A stretch of 64,000 nucleotides of DNA from Collinsella tanakaei YIT 12063 (GTDB taxonomy: Bacteria > Actinomycetota > Coriobacteriia > Coriobacteriales > Coriobacteriaceae), in assembly GCF_000225705.1 (NCBI RefSeq), contig NZ_JH126469.1:141790-205789 (forward strand). Reading direction: 5' to 3'. The notes under the pieces are model-generated. The model was not told where the DNA came from, did no database searches, and was given only the letters and a program-made list of their open reading frames with translations. Positions 43,017 through 53,000 of this stretch are shown here, piece by piece (within the stretch, counting starts at the first letter, position 1; each line of letters starts with the position of its first letter). A program made the position numbers and the translations under genes.

Positions 43017-44680
43017 TGGCTCGCTCTGTTGTCGATCCCATTACCCGTATCGAAGGACACCTCTCTATCGAGATGGAGGTCGAGGACGGCAAGGTCACCG
43101 AGGCATGGAGCTGCGGCAACCTGTACCGCGGCCTTGAGAACGCGCTTGTGGGCCGCACACCCTATGATGCCGCGCTTATTTCCGAGCGCATCTGCGGCGT
43201 CTGCCCCGTGTCGCATGTGCACGCGTCGTGCTTCGCTGCCGAGGACGCCTACGGCATCAAGATCCCCAGCGCCGCGCGACTGATCCGCAACCTTTCCGAG
43301 GGCGGTCAGATCCTGCACTCCACCATCTTGTGGTTCTACAACCTGGCGGGTCTGGATTACATCAATCCGCTGGATGCCGTGAACGCCAACCCTGCCGACG
43401 CCTACGAGGTCTGCCGCAAGTACGGTACCGCCGGTGCCGACTTCGAGGGCTTGTCCGCCCGTCTCAAGGCGTTTGCCGAGAACGGCCAGCTGTCGATCTT
43501 CTCCGGCAACTGGTTTGATTGCAAGGATGCCGACGGCTCCTCTGCGTTCCACCTTACGCCCGCCGAGAACCTGGTTGGCACCGCCCACTACTTCGAGGGC
43601 ATCGACTACCAGGCCAAGGCGTCGCAGATCTGCGCCATCATCGGCGGCAAGATGCCCCACGTTATGACATCCATCCCCGGCGGCACCTCCTTTGTGCCCA
43701 CGCCGGAGAAGCTGGACGAGATCATCTTCCGTATCCGCGAGCTTAAGACGTGGATTCAGGGGACTATGATCCCGGACATGTTCATGATCGTTGAGAAGTA
43801 TCCCAACCTGGTGGGCATGGGCAAGGGCGAGGGCCGCTTTGTTTCCTTTGGCGTTTTGGACGATGAAAGCCGCGAGCTCAACTGTCGCTACCTGCCCGCC
43901 GGCATGGTGACGCTCAACGAGGACGGCACCATGACCATTGCCAACGTGGATGCGAGCCTGATCACCGAGGACGTGACCCATGCGTTCTACGAGAACCATG
44001 CGCCCCTCAACCCGGTCGACGGCGTGACGCGCCCCATGTGGCCCAAGGACGGCAAGAACTTTAGCAACAAGTACACCTGGTGCAAGGCGCCTCGCTACGA
44101 CGGCGAGGCCTATGAGGCAGGCGGCATCTCCCGTATGCTGGCGGCCTACGTGCGCGGCGTTGAGCCCGTGGTGAAGCTGATGGACGATGCCCTGGCAAAG
44201 ACCGGTCTTACCATGGCGCAGCTGGACTGCGTCGCCGGCCGCCTGCTGGCCCGCGTGCTTGAGGCAGACTACGTCTGCGACGTCATGGAGCAGAATTTCA
44301 ACGAGCTGGTCCAGCTGATGGCGGACGACAAGGCGGAGTACTACACGCCCGCTGCCCGCACCACCGGCGAGGGCCTGGGTCTGTGGGAGGCTCCGCGCGG
44401 CGCCCTGCTGCATACCGAGAAGGTCGAGAACGACGTGGTGACCCATTACCAGGAGATCATCCCGTCTACTTGGAACCTGTCTCCCACCGATGGCAAGGGC
44501 AACCCCGGTCCGCTGGAGCACATGCTGCTGGGCACCACGGTCACCGATATCGACAAGCCGCTTGACGCGGTTCGCATCGTCCACAGCGTGGACCCCTGCA
44601 CCGCGTGCGCCTGCCATGTGACCGAGCCCGCCACGGGCAAGAGCTTCCATACCGTCACGTCTCCCTGGGGGGTGATGTAA
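43016..44680 (+). CDS. [NiFe] hydrogenase large subunit
   Basis: A 554-residue catalytic subunit. The N-terminal nickel motif is ERICGVCPVSH (Cys60, Cys63) and the C-terminal one is DPCTACACH (Cys528, Cys531, His534). A 20-residue extension after His534 would be removed by the maturation protease once nickel is inserted. The N-terminus VVDPITRIEGHLSIEMEVE is canonical. It splits or forms hydrogen and is exported together with the small subunit. In the group-1 membrane-bound class the reaction is usually hydrogen uptake; Coriobacteria carry their own subgroup. Start ATG 43016 overlaps the preceding stop, showing translational coupling. Confidence 0.97.
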   Translation: MARSVVDPITRIEGHLSIEMEVEDGKVTEAWSCGNLYRGLENALVGRTPYDAALISERICGVCPVSHVHASCFAAEDAYGIKIPSAARLIRNLSEGGQILHSTILWFYNLAGLDYINPLDAVNANPADAYEVCRKYGTAGADFEGLSARLKAFAENGQLSIFSGNWFDCKDADGSSAFHLTPAENLVGTAHYFEGIDYQAKASQICAIIGGKMPHVMTSIPGGTSFVPTPEKLDEIIFRIRELKTWIQGTMIPDMFMIVEKYPNLVGMGKGEGRFVSFGVLDDESRELNCRYLPAGMVTLNEDGTMTIANVDASLITEDVTHAFYENHAPLNPVDGVTRPMWPKDGKNFSNKYTWCKAPRYDGEAYEAGGISRMLAAYVRGVEPVVKLMDDALAKTGLTMAQLDCVAGRLLARVLEADYVCDVMEQNFNELVQLMADDKAEYYTPAARTTGEGLGLWEAPRGALLHTEKVENDVVTHYQEIIPSTWNLSPTDGKGNPGPLEHMLLGTTVTDIDKPLDAVRIVHSVDPCTACACHVTEPATGKSFHTVTSPWGVM

Positions 44681-45484
44681 ATGGCGCATATGGCCCACTA
44701 CCGCGAGGCGCATCCGCTGCCCTTTGTGGTGACCCACTGGGTCAACCTGGTCGCTATGATCTTCTTGATCTTCACGGGTTTCTACATCCACTACCCGCTC
44801 TTTGGCGGCGTGATGACCATGGCTCGCGGCCTGCACATCTTCTGCGGCATCGTTTTGCTTATCAACTGCGTGGTCCGTATGGTGCTGGCGTTCTTCATCA
44901 AGAGCGCTCCGGCGCCGGGTACCCGCGAGCTTGTTCCGGACTACAAGACGTGGCTGCCCCAGCGCGATAACAAGCACCAGCTGTGGGCATGGATCAGCTA
45001 CTATCTGTTCCTGCGCAAGGAGCACCCCATCGCGGCTAAGCTGGGCGTTCCGCAAAAGATCGTCTACCTGCTTATTCCGCTGCTGATCTTCTTTACGGGC
45101 TACACGGGATTCTGCCTGTGGGGCACCACCGCCGGCTGGCCCATCTTCGAGGTTGGACTCAACTTCATGGGCGGCGCTATGAAGGTGCGCATCCTGCATT
45201 ACTTCATGATGTGGTGCTTCCTGGTGTTCATGTGCATCCACGTGTACCTGTCGCTGATCGAGGGCGTATCCCCCGCGACGTTGATCTTCTTCTGGAAAGA
45301 GACGCCGGGCCTGGTCTACGATCCCGAGACCATGAACATCGTCGGTTTCGATGGCATGGGCAAGGAGCCGGATTGCGGCGAGACCTTCAAGAGCGAAGAG
45401 CGCGCCGCCGTCGACCGAGCTCGCGTGGTCGAGCACGAGGCCATCAGCACGGGCGATGCCCAGCACAACGGCTTTGAGAAATAG
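44681..45484 (+). CDS. Hydrogenase cytochrome b subunit
   Basis: A 267-residue di-heme cytochrome b561-like membrane protein with about four or five hydrophobic segments. Candidate axial His residues lie in FVVTHWVNLVAMIF, ARGLHIFCGIVLL and MKVRILHYFMMWCFLVFMCIHVY. It anchors the hydrogenase and passes electrons to or from the quinone pool. It starts immediately after the large-subunit stop (44678-44680), in the same operon. The C-terminal 50 residues are soluble and acidic. A terminator lies 36 bases after the stop. Confidence 0.94.
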   Translation: MAHMAHYREAHPLPFVVTHWVNLVAMIFLIFTGFYIHYPLFGGVMTMARGLHIFCGIVLLINCVVRMVLAFFIKSAPAPGTRELVPDYKTWLPQRDNKHQLWAWISYYLFLRKEHPIAAKLGVPQKIVYLLIPLLIFFTGYTGFCLWGTTAGWPIFEVGLNFMGGAMKVRILHYFMMWCFLVFMCIHVYLSLIEGVSPATLIFFWKETPGLVYDPETMNIVGFDGMGKEPDCGETFKSEERAAVDRARVVEHEAISTGDAQHNGFEK

Positions 45485-45520
45485 CGTGTCTCACCGCGTT
45501 TCATGTGGATGAGGACAAAT

Positions 45521-45553
45521 AAGGGCTTCGGCACGTGCGCCGGGGCCCTTTTT
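45521..45553 (+). terminator. Terminator between hydrogenase structural genes and maturation protease
   Basis: AGGGCTTCGGC pairs with GCGCCGGGGCCCT (imperfect) around ACGT, followed by TTTTT. The protease gene starts 43 bases later, so it is either partly read through or has its own promoter. Confidence 0.85.
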
Positions 45554-45596
45554 CCTGGCGCGGTACGGTAAGCTGGCAGCGTTTGAGAAGAGGTGC

Positions 45597-46382
45597 GTGG
45601 ATAAGATGGAGGCTGAAGTGTATGGGGGCGATGCTCCGGAAGAGCCCATGGCGACGGATGCGGAGGCTGTGATGGCGGTGCCGGCGGCGGCGAGCGCGCC
45701 CCGCATCGCGATTATTTGCGTGGGGAATGAATATCAGTTGGATGATGGCTTTGGTCCGGCGGTGGCGCGCTATCTGGATGATCGCTATCGGTTTCCCTTG
45801 GGCGTGACGGTGCTCGACCGCGCCGTTATGGGCTATGGTATCGTCTCTGATCTCAAGGAGTGCGACGTTGCGGTGGTGGTCGATGCGCTCGACGGCACGG
45901 GCGCGGCGCCGGGAACCATCTTTTCCTTTGACCCTGCGGACATGAGAGTGTCTACCGGCAAAACGTCCCTTCATGAGGTGCGCTTTGCAGATGTGCTGGC
46001 GGCGGCGACCTTTATGGGCGTTGCGTGCACGGGCCACTGCTTTGGCGTGCAAGTGGTCGACATGGGTACGGGTGCGTTGGAGCGCGGACTGTCCCTGCAG
46101 GTGCAGGCGGCCGTTGGCCCGGTGGCGCGCATGGTTGTGCGGTATCTCGAGCGGGCATATGGGATCGAAGCCGTTGATCGCTGGCGCGAGGCGGGAGACA
46201 CGCGCGCCAAGCTAGCCAACCCTCACGACTATATGAAGGATGCCTTGGAAGCGGCGGGGATTGATGCGGCGGAACGCCCAGACAAGGCGCAGCAGCTTTT
46301 GGATCTGGCGTACCCGGGCATGCCAGATTATGAAGCGGACGATGCCATTGGCCGCTGCCTTGCCTCCTTGCCAAGTGAGTGA
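45597..46382 (+). CDS. Hydrogenase maturation protease (HyaD/HybD type)
   Basis: A 261-residue protein, longer than the usual 160-200, with about 35 extra N-terminal residues and a C-terminal extension. The protease core reads IAIICVGNEYQLDDGFGPAVARYL (the nickel-binding Glu and Asp of HybD correspond to E and D here), VTVLDRAVMGYG, VVVDALDGTGAAPGT, and SLHEVRFADVL, where HybD has its third ligand His. It cleaves the C-terminal extension of the large subunit after metal insertion. The start is taken as GTG 45597 after GAAGAGG; ATG 45606 is possible. Other hyp maturation genes are not in the window. Confidence 0.88.
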   Translation: MDKMEAEVYGGDAPEEPMATDAEAVMAVPAAASAPRIAIICVGNEYQLDDGFGPAVARYLDDRYRFPLGVTVLDRAVMGYGIVSDLKECDVAVVVDALDGTGAAPGTIFSFDPADMRVSTGKTSLHEVRFADVLAAATFMGVACTGHCFGVQVVDMGTGALERGLSLQVQAAVGPVARMVVRYLERAYGIEAVDRWREAGDTRAKLANPHDYMKDALEAAGIDAAERPDKAQQLLDLAYPGMPDYEADDAIGRCLASLPSE

Positions 46383-46457
46383 ATGGCTCGGTGTCCCAGG
46401 GGGTATACCTAGAGAACCCTCTTTTACCGCGCATGCCTCGTCATAAGGAGGCATCGC

Positions 46458-46934
46458 ATGAATCTGTTTATCGAAACGCCCCAGCGCGCTGCAGAACGCC
46501 TTGAGCGCGAGCGGCGCTACGTGCGCGCCGCCGCTCCGGCTCGCGATATCGCTCGCGTGCAGGATAGCGCGGCGTCGACCATGGCCGCTTCGCTTGATTT
46601 GGATGAGCCGGACTCCGTTGCCCGGCATCGTCCCGGCAATCGGTCTTATGCCGCCCAGCCGCGCGCCGTGCAGCCGTATTCGGTTGCCCAGGACAGCTAT
46701 CAGCGCGAGCTCGCGTTTGACAAGCAGCGAGCCCGCAGGCGCAAGGTGACCGGCATGCTCAAGATGGTGCTCTTTGTGCTGCTGCTCCCTGTAGCGCTTG
46801 TGGTGGTGTTTATCGCGGCGTACGCGCTGGCGTGCATTGCTAACGGCGCATCGCCCCAAGAACTTCTCGGGCTGCTGGGGGCGCTGCTAGAGCGCATGGG
46901 CGGCTTTGTGGCGGGGGCCCTTGCAGCGTCATGA
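46458..46934 (+). CDS. Hypothetical protein with one or two C-terminal membrane segments
   Basis: A 158-residue protein of no family I recognise. The first 95 residues are hydrophilic, rich in Arg, Ala and Asp, with no motif. Residues about 98-130 form a hydrophobic stretch (LKMVLFVLLLPVALVVVFIAAYALACIA) and a second weaker one follows, so it is probably anchored with its N-terminus in the cytoplasm. The start ATG 46458 has an excellent AAGGAGG site, which lies in the 3' arm of a small hairpin (46433-46454). It lies 75 bases after the hydrogenase protease gene and 68 before another membrane protein. Confidence 0.75.
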   Translation: MNLFIETPQRAAERLERERRYVRAAAPARDIARVQDSAASTMAASLDLDEPDSVARHRPGNRSYAAQPRAVQPYSVAQDSYQRELAFDKQRARRRKVTGMLKMVLFVLLLPVALVVVFIAAYALACIANGASPQELLGLLGALLERMGGFVAGALAAS

Positions 46935-47002
46935 CCCGCACGGCCGCGCGCTGCTACACTGGGTTGCACGTATATGGGTCGCGGTATGGGAAAGCGTGGG
47001 TT

Positions 47003-47611
47003 ATGGCTAAGCGCGCAAAGAAAACGGGACACAAGGTAAGCAAGGTGGAGCGGATGGAGCAGGGCGCGCCGGCGCCATCGCTCGAGCGTGCTGCTCGCGA
47101 CACTCCGCGCGCCCGCCCCGGCATGAGGCTGGTTGGGTATTGCAAGGCTTGCCGCTGCTTTGTTGAGCTGGACAAGAGCCTTGCCGATCCCCACGGGCAT
47201 CGGCGCCGCGACATGGCGATTATCATGGAGCTGCCCGTAGATAAGCCCATCTATCATATTCCCCAGTTCAATTGGGGGGCCTTTTTGATGCCGCCCATTT
47301 GGGGCGCTGGCCACGGGCAGGTGTTCGCGGTGGTGGTCTACCCCATGTGGCTCATGGTCGACAACCTGCTGTGGGCGGCGATTCACGGCCAGGCGAGCGT
47401 GTTGCTTGTCGCCTTGGCGCTTGCCGGAACGCTGGCGTTCATGTTCTTCTATGCGCGCATGGCGAACTATGTGGGCTACATGCGCGTGCTCACCACCATG
47501 TCGCCAGATGAGTATTGCGCCGTGGAGCGCAAATGGACCATTGCCTGCGCCGGCGTCGCCGTGCTCATGGCGGTGTTCGCCACGTGGTATAACCTGGCTG
47601 TTCGCGTGTAG
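47003..47611 (+). CDS. Hypothetical membrane protein, DUF2628-like
   Basis: A 202-residue protein. The N-terminus is basic (MAKRAKKTGHKVSKVERM), followed by a small Cys pair (YCKACRCF). The segment FNWGAFLMPPIWGAGHGQ resembles the NWGAFLF-type motif of DUF2628 proteins. About three membrane segments follow (residues about 105-200). Function is unknown. I chose ATG 47003; an in-frame start further upstream at 46931 would overlap the preceding gene. No clear ribosome site precedes the ATG, so the start is uncertain. rmuC follows after 21 bases. Confidence 0.7.
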   Translation: MAKRAKKTGHKVSKVERMEQGAPAPSLERAARDTPRARPGMRLVGYCKACRCFVELDKSLADPHGHRRRDMAIIMELPVDKPIYHIPQFNWGAFLMPPIWGAGHGQVFAVVVYPMWLMVDNLLWAAIHGQASVLLVALALAGTLAFMFFYARMANYVGYMRVLTTMSPDEYCAVERKWTIACAGVAVLMAVFATWYNLAVRV

Positions 47612-47632
47612 GGGAAGAACGGAGAGGGGACG

Positions 47633-48985
47633 ATGATGGATAACGGGTTGCTCCTCGCGGTCGCCCTGCTGGCGCTGGTCGCCGCCGGTGCGAGCTGCGG
47701 ATGCGTGGTTTTACTGGTTCGCCTTCGCCGCGAGCAGGGGCAGCAGCATCTTCTAGTGCAACGTATGGCCTCGCTTGAGGCATCGATAGAGAAGGCGTCG
47801 ACGGGCGTGGGGTCTATCGCGCAATGGGCCGCCGCGGAGGGCGCCGCCGCGCAGCAGCGCTACGAGAGCCTCGCGCGCGAGTCCGCCCAGATGGGCCTGC
47901 GTGTGGACGGTCTTCGTCGTGACACGGCGGATCGGCTGGATAAGAACCGCGACGTGGTCGATGCTCGCTTGGGCGAGGTCCGCGCCACGGTGGAGCGCCA
48001 GCTCGAGGCGATTCGCCAAGACAACGCCACCCAGCTCGACCGCATGCGCCAGACGGTGGATGAAAAACTCTCGCGCACGTTGAATGACCGCCTGTCCGCC
48101 TCGTTTCGAGAAGTGAGTAAGCAGCTCGAAGCGGTCTATACCGGCTTGGGCGATATGCGCAGCATCGCCGCGGGCGTGGGCGACCTCAAGCGAGTGCTCT
48201 CCAATGTCAAGACGCGCGGTATTTTGGGCGAGGTTCAGCTGGGGGCCATTTTGGCGGATATCCTCACGCCGGAGCAATACGCTCAGAATGTGGCGACCAA
48301 GCCGGGCAGCGCCGACCGCGTGGAGTTCGCCGTCAAGCTGCCGCAGGAGGGGGCGGAACCCATCTGGCTGCCCATCGACTCCAAGTTCCCCGGCGACGCC
48401 TACGAGCATCTTCGCGATGCCGTGGAGGCGGGGGATGCCGCCGCCGTGGAGTCCGCGCGCCGCGTGCTCGAGCAGCGCATCAAGCTTGAGGCCAAGGATA
48501 TCTCGTCCAAATACTTAAGCGTGCCCGCTACCACCAATTTCGCCATCCTGTTCTTGCCGTTCGAGGGCCTGTATGCAGAGGTGGTCGATCGCCCCGGCCT
48601 TATCGAGACCCTGCAGCGCGACTACCAGGTAAGCGTTGCGGGCCCTTCCACCATGGCGGTTATCCTCAACAGCCTGCAGATGAGCTACCAGACGTTCGCG
48701 TTTCAAAAGCGTGCGGACGAGATCCAGCGCGTGCTCGCCGCGGTCAAGGCGGAGTTCCCCAAGTACCAAGCGGAGCTGCGCCGCGCCCTTAAGCAGATCG
48801 AGACGGCGGGCAAGACCGTTGACGGCATCATCAACACGCGCACCAACGTGATAGAGCGCAAGCTGCGATCGGTGACCGCGATAGAGGATCAAGATGAGGC
48901 GGCGACCCTGCTGGGAATAGAAGAAGACGCCTTTGGCCCCGTTGCGCTTTTGGACCAGGAATCCGCGCGGGGCGAGGAGCGATGA
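47633..48985 (+). CDS. rmuC: DNA recombination protein RmuC
   Basis: A 450-residue protein with an N-terminal membrane anchor (LLLAVALLALVAAGASCGCVVLLV, residues 5-28), a long coiled-coil (about 35-175), then the RmuC nuclease-like core: GVGDLKRVLSNVKTRGILGEVQLG, VEFAVKLP, WLPIDSKFPGDAYEHL, FAILFLPFEGLYAEVV and GPSTMAVILNSLQM. RmuC limits rearrangements at repeats and has a predicted PD-(D/E)XK fold. The start is ATG 47633 (or 47636) after GGAGAGGGGACG. It lies before nth and mfd, together a small DNA-repair run. Confidence 0.95.
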   Translation: MMDNGLLLAVALLALVAAGASCGCVVLLVRLRREQGQQHLLVQRMASLEASIEKASTGVGSIAQWAAAEGAAAQQRYESLARESAQMGLRVDGLRRDTADRLDKNRDVVDARLGEVRATVERQLEAIRQDNATQLDRMRQTVDEKLSRTLNDRLSASFREVSKQLEAVYTGLGDMRSIAAGVGDLKRVLSNVKTRGILGEVQLGAILADILTPEQYAQNVATKPGSADRVEFAVKLPQEGAEPIWLPIDSKFPGDAYEHLRDAVEAGDAAAVESARRVLEQRIKLEAKDISSKYLSVPATTNFAILFLPFEGLYAEVVDRPGLIETLQRDYQVSVAGPSTMAVILNSLQMSYQTFAFQKRADEIQRVLAAVKAEFPKYQAELRRALKQIETAGKTVDGIINTRTNVIERKLRSVTAIEDQDEAATLLGIEEDAFGPVALLDQESARGEER

Positions 48986-49032
48986 TTGGCGTGGAAGCAG
49001 CCGCGATAGAGCGACCGCGATAGGAGGAAGAC

Positions 49033-49701
49033 ATGCCGCGTGAAACCAATGCAGCAAAGCGCGAGCGCGCCATCGAGACGTGCCGGCGCCTGAACGAGCG
49101 CTACGGTCCCGTCGAGTGCTTTTTGGACCATGCGAGTCCGTTCCGCTTGGTTATCTCCGTTCTGTTGTCCGCCCAGACAACGGATGCCCAGGTGAACAAG
49201 GTGACGCCTGCACTCTTTGAGCGCTGGCCCACACCTGAGGCCATGGCCGGTGCTACCGCGGCGGAGGTGGCCGAGGTCATCAAGTCGCTGGGGTTCTACA
49301 AAACCAAGGCCAAGCACTGCGTGGAGGCGGCGCAGATGATCGTCGCGGATTACGGCGGCGAGGTGCCGGCGGATATGAAAGAGCTGGTCAAGCTTCCGGG
49401 TGTGGGTCGCAAGACCGCCAACATCGTCCTTAACGTCGCCTTTGGCATCGTGGACGGCATCGCGGTGGACACGCATGTGAACCGCATCGCCCACCGGCTC
49501 AAGCTCTCGCCCAAGACGCATGAGAAAGAGCCGCTTAAGACCGAGCAGGACTTGCTTAAGATCTTGCCGCGCGAGTATTGGAACGACGTCAACCATCAGT
49601 GGATCATGCTGGGGCGCGAAATCTGCGATGCGCGCAAGCCCCTGTGCGGCGAGTGCCCGCTGGCGGACATCTGCCCCAGTGCGGGCGCTTTGGCAAAATA
49701 G
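49033..49701 (+). CDS. nth: Endonuclease III
   Basis: A 222-residue protein of standard length. The HhH motif LPGVGRKTANIVLNVAFG contains the catalytic Lys, VDTHVNRIAHRL contains the catalytic Asp, and the C-terminal [4Fe-4S] motif is C-x6-C-x2-C-x5-C (CDARKPLCGECPLADIC). It removes oxidised pyrimidines and nicks abasic sites in base-excision repair. Start ATG 49033 follows GGAGGAAGAC. It lies 47 bases after rmuC. Confidence 0.98.
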   Translation: MPRETNAAKRERAIETCRRLNERYGPVECFLDHASPFRLVISVLLSAQTTDAQVNKVTPALFERWPTPEAMAGATAAEVAEVIKSLGFYKTKAKHCVEAAQMIVADYGGEVPADMKELVKLPGVGRKTANIVLNVAFGIVDGIAVDTHVNRIAHRLKLSPKTHEKEPLKTEQDLLKILPREYWNDVNHQWIMLGREICDARKPLCGECPLADICPSAGALAK

Positions 49702-50000
49702 ATTGGGTTGTGCTATTGAACTTGGCTTTACCATAGGCCGAAGAAAATAGCCGCACCCGCAGGATAGCGGATACGGTCACTTCTCACGCTGAAAACGTGT
49801 ATTTGGAGTTGGTCACCCGTGGCCTCGGGTTGCCGTCCGTTCCCTATGGTGGCACGCCGCCTCAATCCGTTTTCGCTGGGGTAGAATGGACGTAGAAAAT
49901 TCAAGAGCCCTCACCCGCCCGGCATCGCGTTGGGTGGGTTTTGGTATGGACGCCCGCTGCTGGCATGCGTTTCGGCGGGCATGTTGAACGGGGAGAGACC

Positions 50001-53000
50001 TTGCTCATCCATCGTATTGCCGCACAGCTGTATACCGCTGAAGGCCCCCAGGTTATCGAGGCGGCGCTCGATCGGGGCGAGGACGCCACGCTTGCCGTTT
50101 CGCAATCCGGGCGAACGCTTATGGTGGCGGCTCAGTTTGCGCGCCGTCCTCGTCCCACGGTTTACATCGTTTCTGGCGAGGACGCGGCGGACCGCGCCAT
50201 GCGCTCGCTTGTCGCCTACGTTGGCCTTGAGCATGTCGCGCGTTTTCCGGAGCGCACGGATTACCCCTGGAAAGACACCGCGCCCGATGACTCCGTGGTC
50301 GCCGCTCGCTGCGCCGCGCTGGGTCGCATCGCCCGCGGCGAGCACTGTATCATGGTGACCTCTGCGCGCGCTCTGCTGCGCTGCGTGCCGCCGCGCGAGA
50401 GCCGGTATTGGGCCTCGACCACGTTTGCGGTGGGGGAGGAGACGCCGTTTGAGGACGTTTCTCGCCGCCTGGTCGGCATGGGCTACACCCCTGCCGAGGC
50501 CGCAGACATGCCGGGCCTTTTCCATGTGCACGGCGACACCGTCGACATCTACCCCGCTCAGGCGACCGCGCCGGTGCGCATCGAGTTCTTTGGCGATGAG
50601 ATCGACCGCATCCGCCGCATGGTGTCTTCCACCGGCCAGACTATCGGTGACGAGGACGCCGTGGAGATCTACCCCGTGCGCGAGCTCGCGCTTACCGATG
50701 AGGCGATCAAGCGCATCTCCGCCGCCCTCTACGTTCCCGCGCAAAACGATACCGAGCTCGCCGCCATGCTCGAGATGGTACAGCAGCGCATTGTCACGCC
50801 GGAACTCGACCGCTTTATGCCCTTGCTATACGAGAGCACCGATAGCCCGCTGGCGCATGTGAGCCACGATGCGCTGGTGATCCTGTCCGAGCCCCGCTCG
50901 CTGTTCGATGACTGCATGCGCGCCTATGAGGACTTGGAGCGCCGTGCCGGCGAGGCGAAGGTTGCCCAGCTGGATGGCCTGTACGTGCGCCCCCAGCAGC
51001 TCGACTTTGGCCGCCAGCAGCGTCTTAACTACGTGTCGCTCATCCGCGCCAGCGGCGCGGTGACCGCGGAGCTCAAGCTGGAGCAGCCCGCGCTGGCGGG
51101 TTCGGACAATCGCTTTATCTCGCGCGTCAATGAGGTTGTCAGCAACCGTTATGCGGTGGTATTCGCCATTCCGGACCGCGGTGCCCGCGAGTCCATGGAG
51201 CTCAGTTTTACGGACGAGAACATTCCCTTTGAAGAGTCGCTGGTAATGGCGGACGAGAACAAGGGCGATATCGAAGACGCCGTGCACGTGGAGTTGCCGG
51301 CCGTTTCGCGCCGCCGTGCGGACGCCCTCAACGCCCGCGGTCTGGATGAGGGCGCCGCCGGTCCCGTGGTTCCCACCATCACCCGCGGACGCGTCACTTT
51401 TGTCGACATTCCGCTGCCCGCCGGCACCGTGGTGCCAGAGGCGAACCTCGCGGTCTTTTCGCTGGCAGATCTTAACGCGCGCATGGATGCCAAGCGCGGA
51501 CGTGGGCGCGCGCGTCGCCGCGTCGATATCACGGAGGTCACCTTCCCGTTCAAGCCGGGCGACTACGTGGTCCACGCCACGCACGGTATCGCCCTGTTCT
51601 CCGAGATCGTGCGTCAAGAGGTGGGGGGTCGCGAGCGCGATTACTTCTTGCTGGAATACGCTGACGGCGACAAGCTCTACGTTCCGCTTGAGCAGGTAGA
51701 CCGCATCACCCGCTACGTGGGGCCGGACGGCGCCAATCCGCGCCTTACCCGCCTTAACACCGCGGATTGGACGCGCGCTACCAACAAGGCTCGCAAGAGC
51801 GCTAAAAAGCTGGCGTTCGACCTGGTCGATCTCTATACCAGGCGCTCGTCCATCACCGGCTACTCATTTGGGCCCGATACGCCGGATCAAATCGAGATGG
51901 AGGAGAGCTTTCCTTACGAGCCCACGCATGACCAGCTGGACGCCATCGCCGATATCAAGGGCGATATGGAGAGCTCCAAGCCCATGGATCGCCTGCTCTG
52001 CGGCGACGTGGGCTTTGGAAAGACGGAGGTGGCCCTGCGCGCCGCGTTCAAATGCGTGGACGGCGGGCGCCAGGTTATGGTGCTGTGCCCCACCACCATT
52101 CTCGCCCAGCAGCACTACGAGACGTTCTTCGAGCGTTTCGCTCCGTTTGGAGTCGAGGTCGAGGTGCTCAGCCGTTTCCGCACCGCCGCGCAGCAGCGCC
52201 GCGCGCTGGCGGCGTTCGCGGAGGGCAAGGTGGACGTGCTGGTGGGTACGCATCGCTTGCTTTCCGCCGACGTCAACCCCAACAACCTGGGCTTGGTGAT
52301 CATCGACGAGGAACAGCGCTTTGGCGTGCAGCATAAAGAGCAGCTCAAGAACCTGCGCGAGCAGATCGACGTGCTCACGCTTTCGGCAACGCCTATTCCG
52401 CGCACCATGCAGATGGCTATTTCGGGCGTGCGCGATATGAGCCTCATCACCACGCCGCCAACGGGCAGGCGCCCGGTTATCGTCCACGTGGGCGAGTACG
52501 ATCCGGACGTGGTTTCGGCGGCGATTCGCCTGGAGCTCGACCGCGGCGGCCAGGTCTACTACGTATCGAACCGCGTGAAGACCATCGATGATGCGGTGGA
52601 GCGCGTGCACGAGGTGGTGCCCGAGGCGCGCGTGGGCGTGGCACACGGCAAAATGAGCCCGCGCGAGGTGGAGGACGTCATGGTCCAGTTCGCCACGGGC
52701 AAGATCGACGTGCTGGTGGCGACCACCATCATCGAGAGCGGCATCGACAACCCGCACTCCAACACGCTGATTATCGAGGACTCGCAGCGCTTGGGCTTAG
52801 CGCAGCTCTACCAGCTCAAGGGTCGTGTGGGGCGCTCTGCCACGCAGGCCTACGCGTATTTCATGTTCCCGGGCGAGCTGCCACTTACCGAAGAGGCGAC
52901 CGAGCGCCTGATGGCGCTTTCCGAGTTCCAAGACCTGGGCAGCGGCATGCGCATCGCCATGCGCGACCTGGAGATCCGCGGCGCGGGCTCGCTTGTGGGC

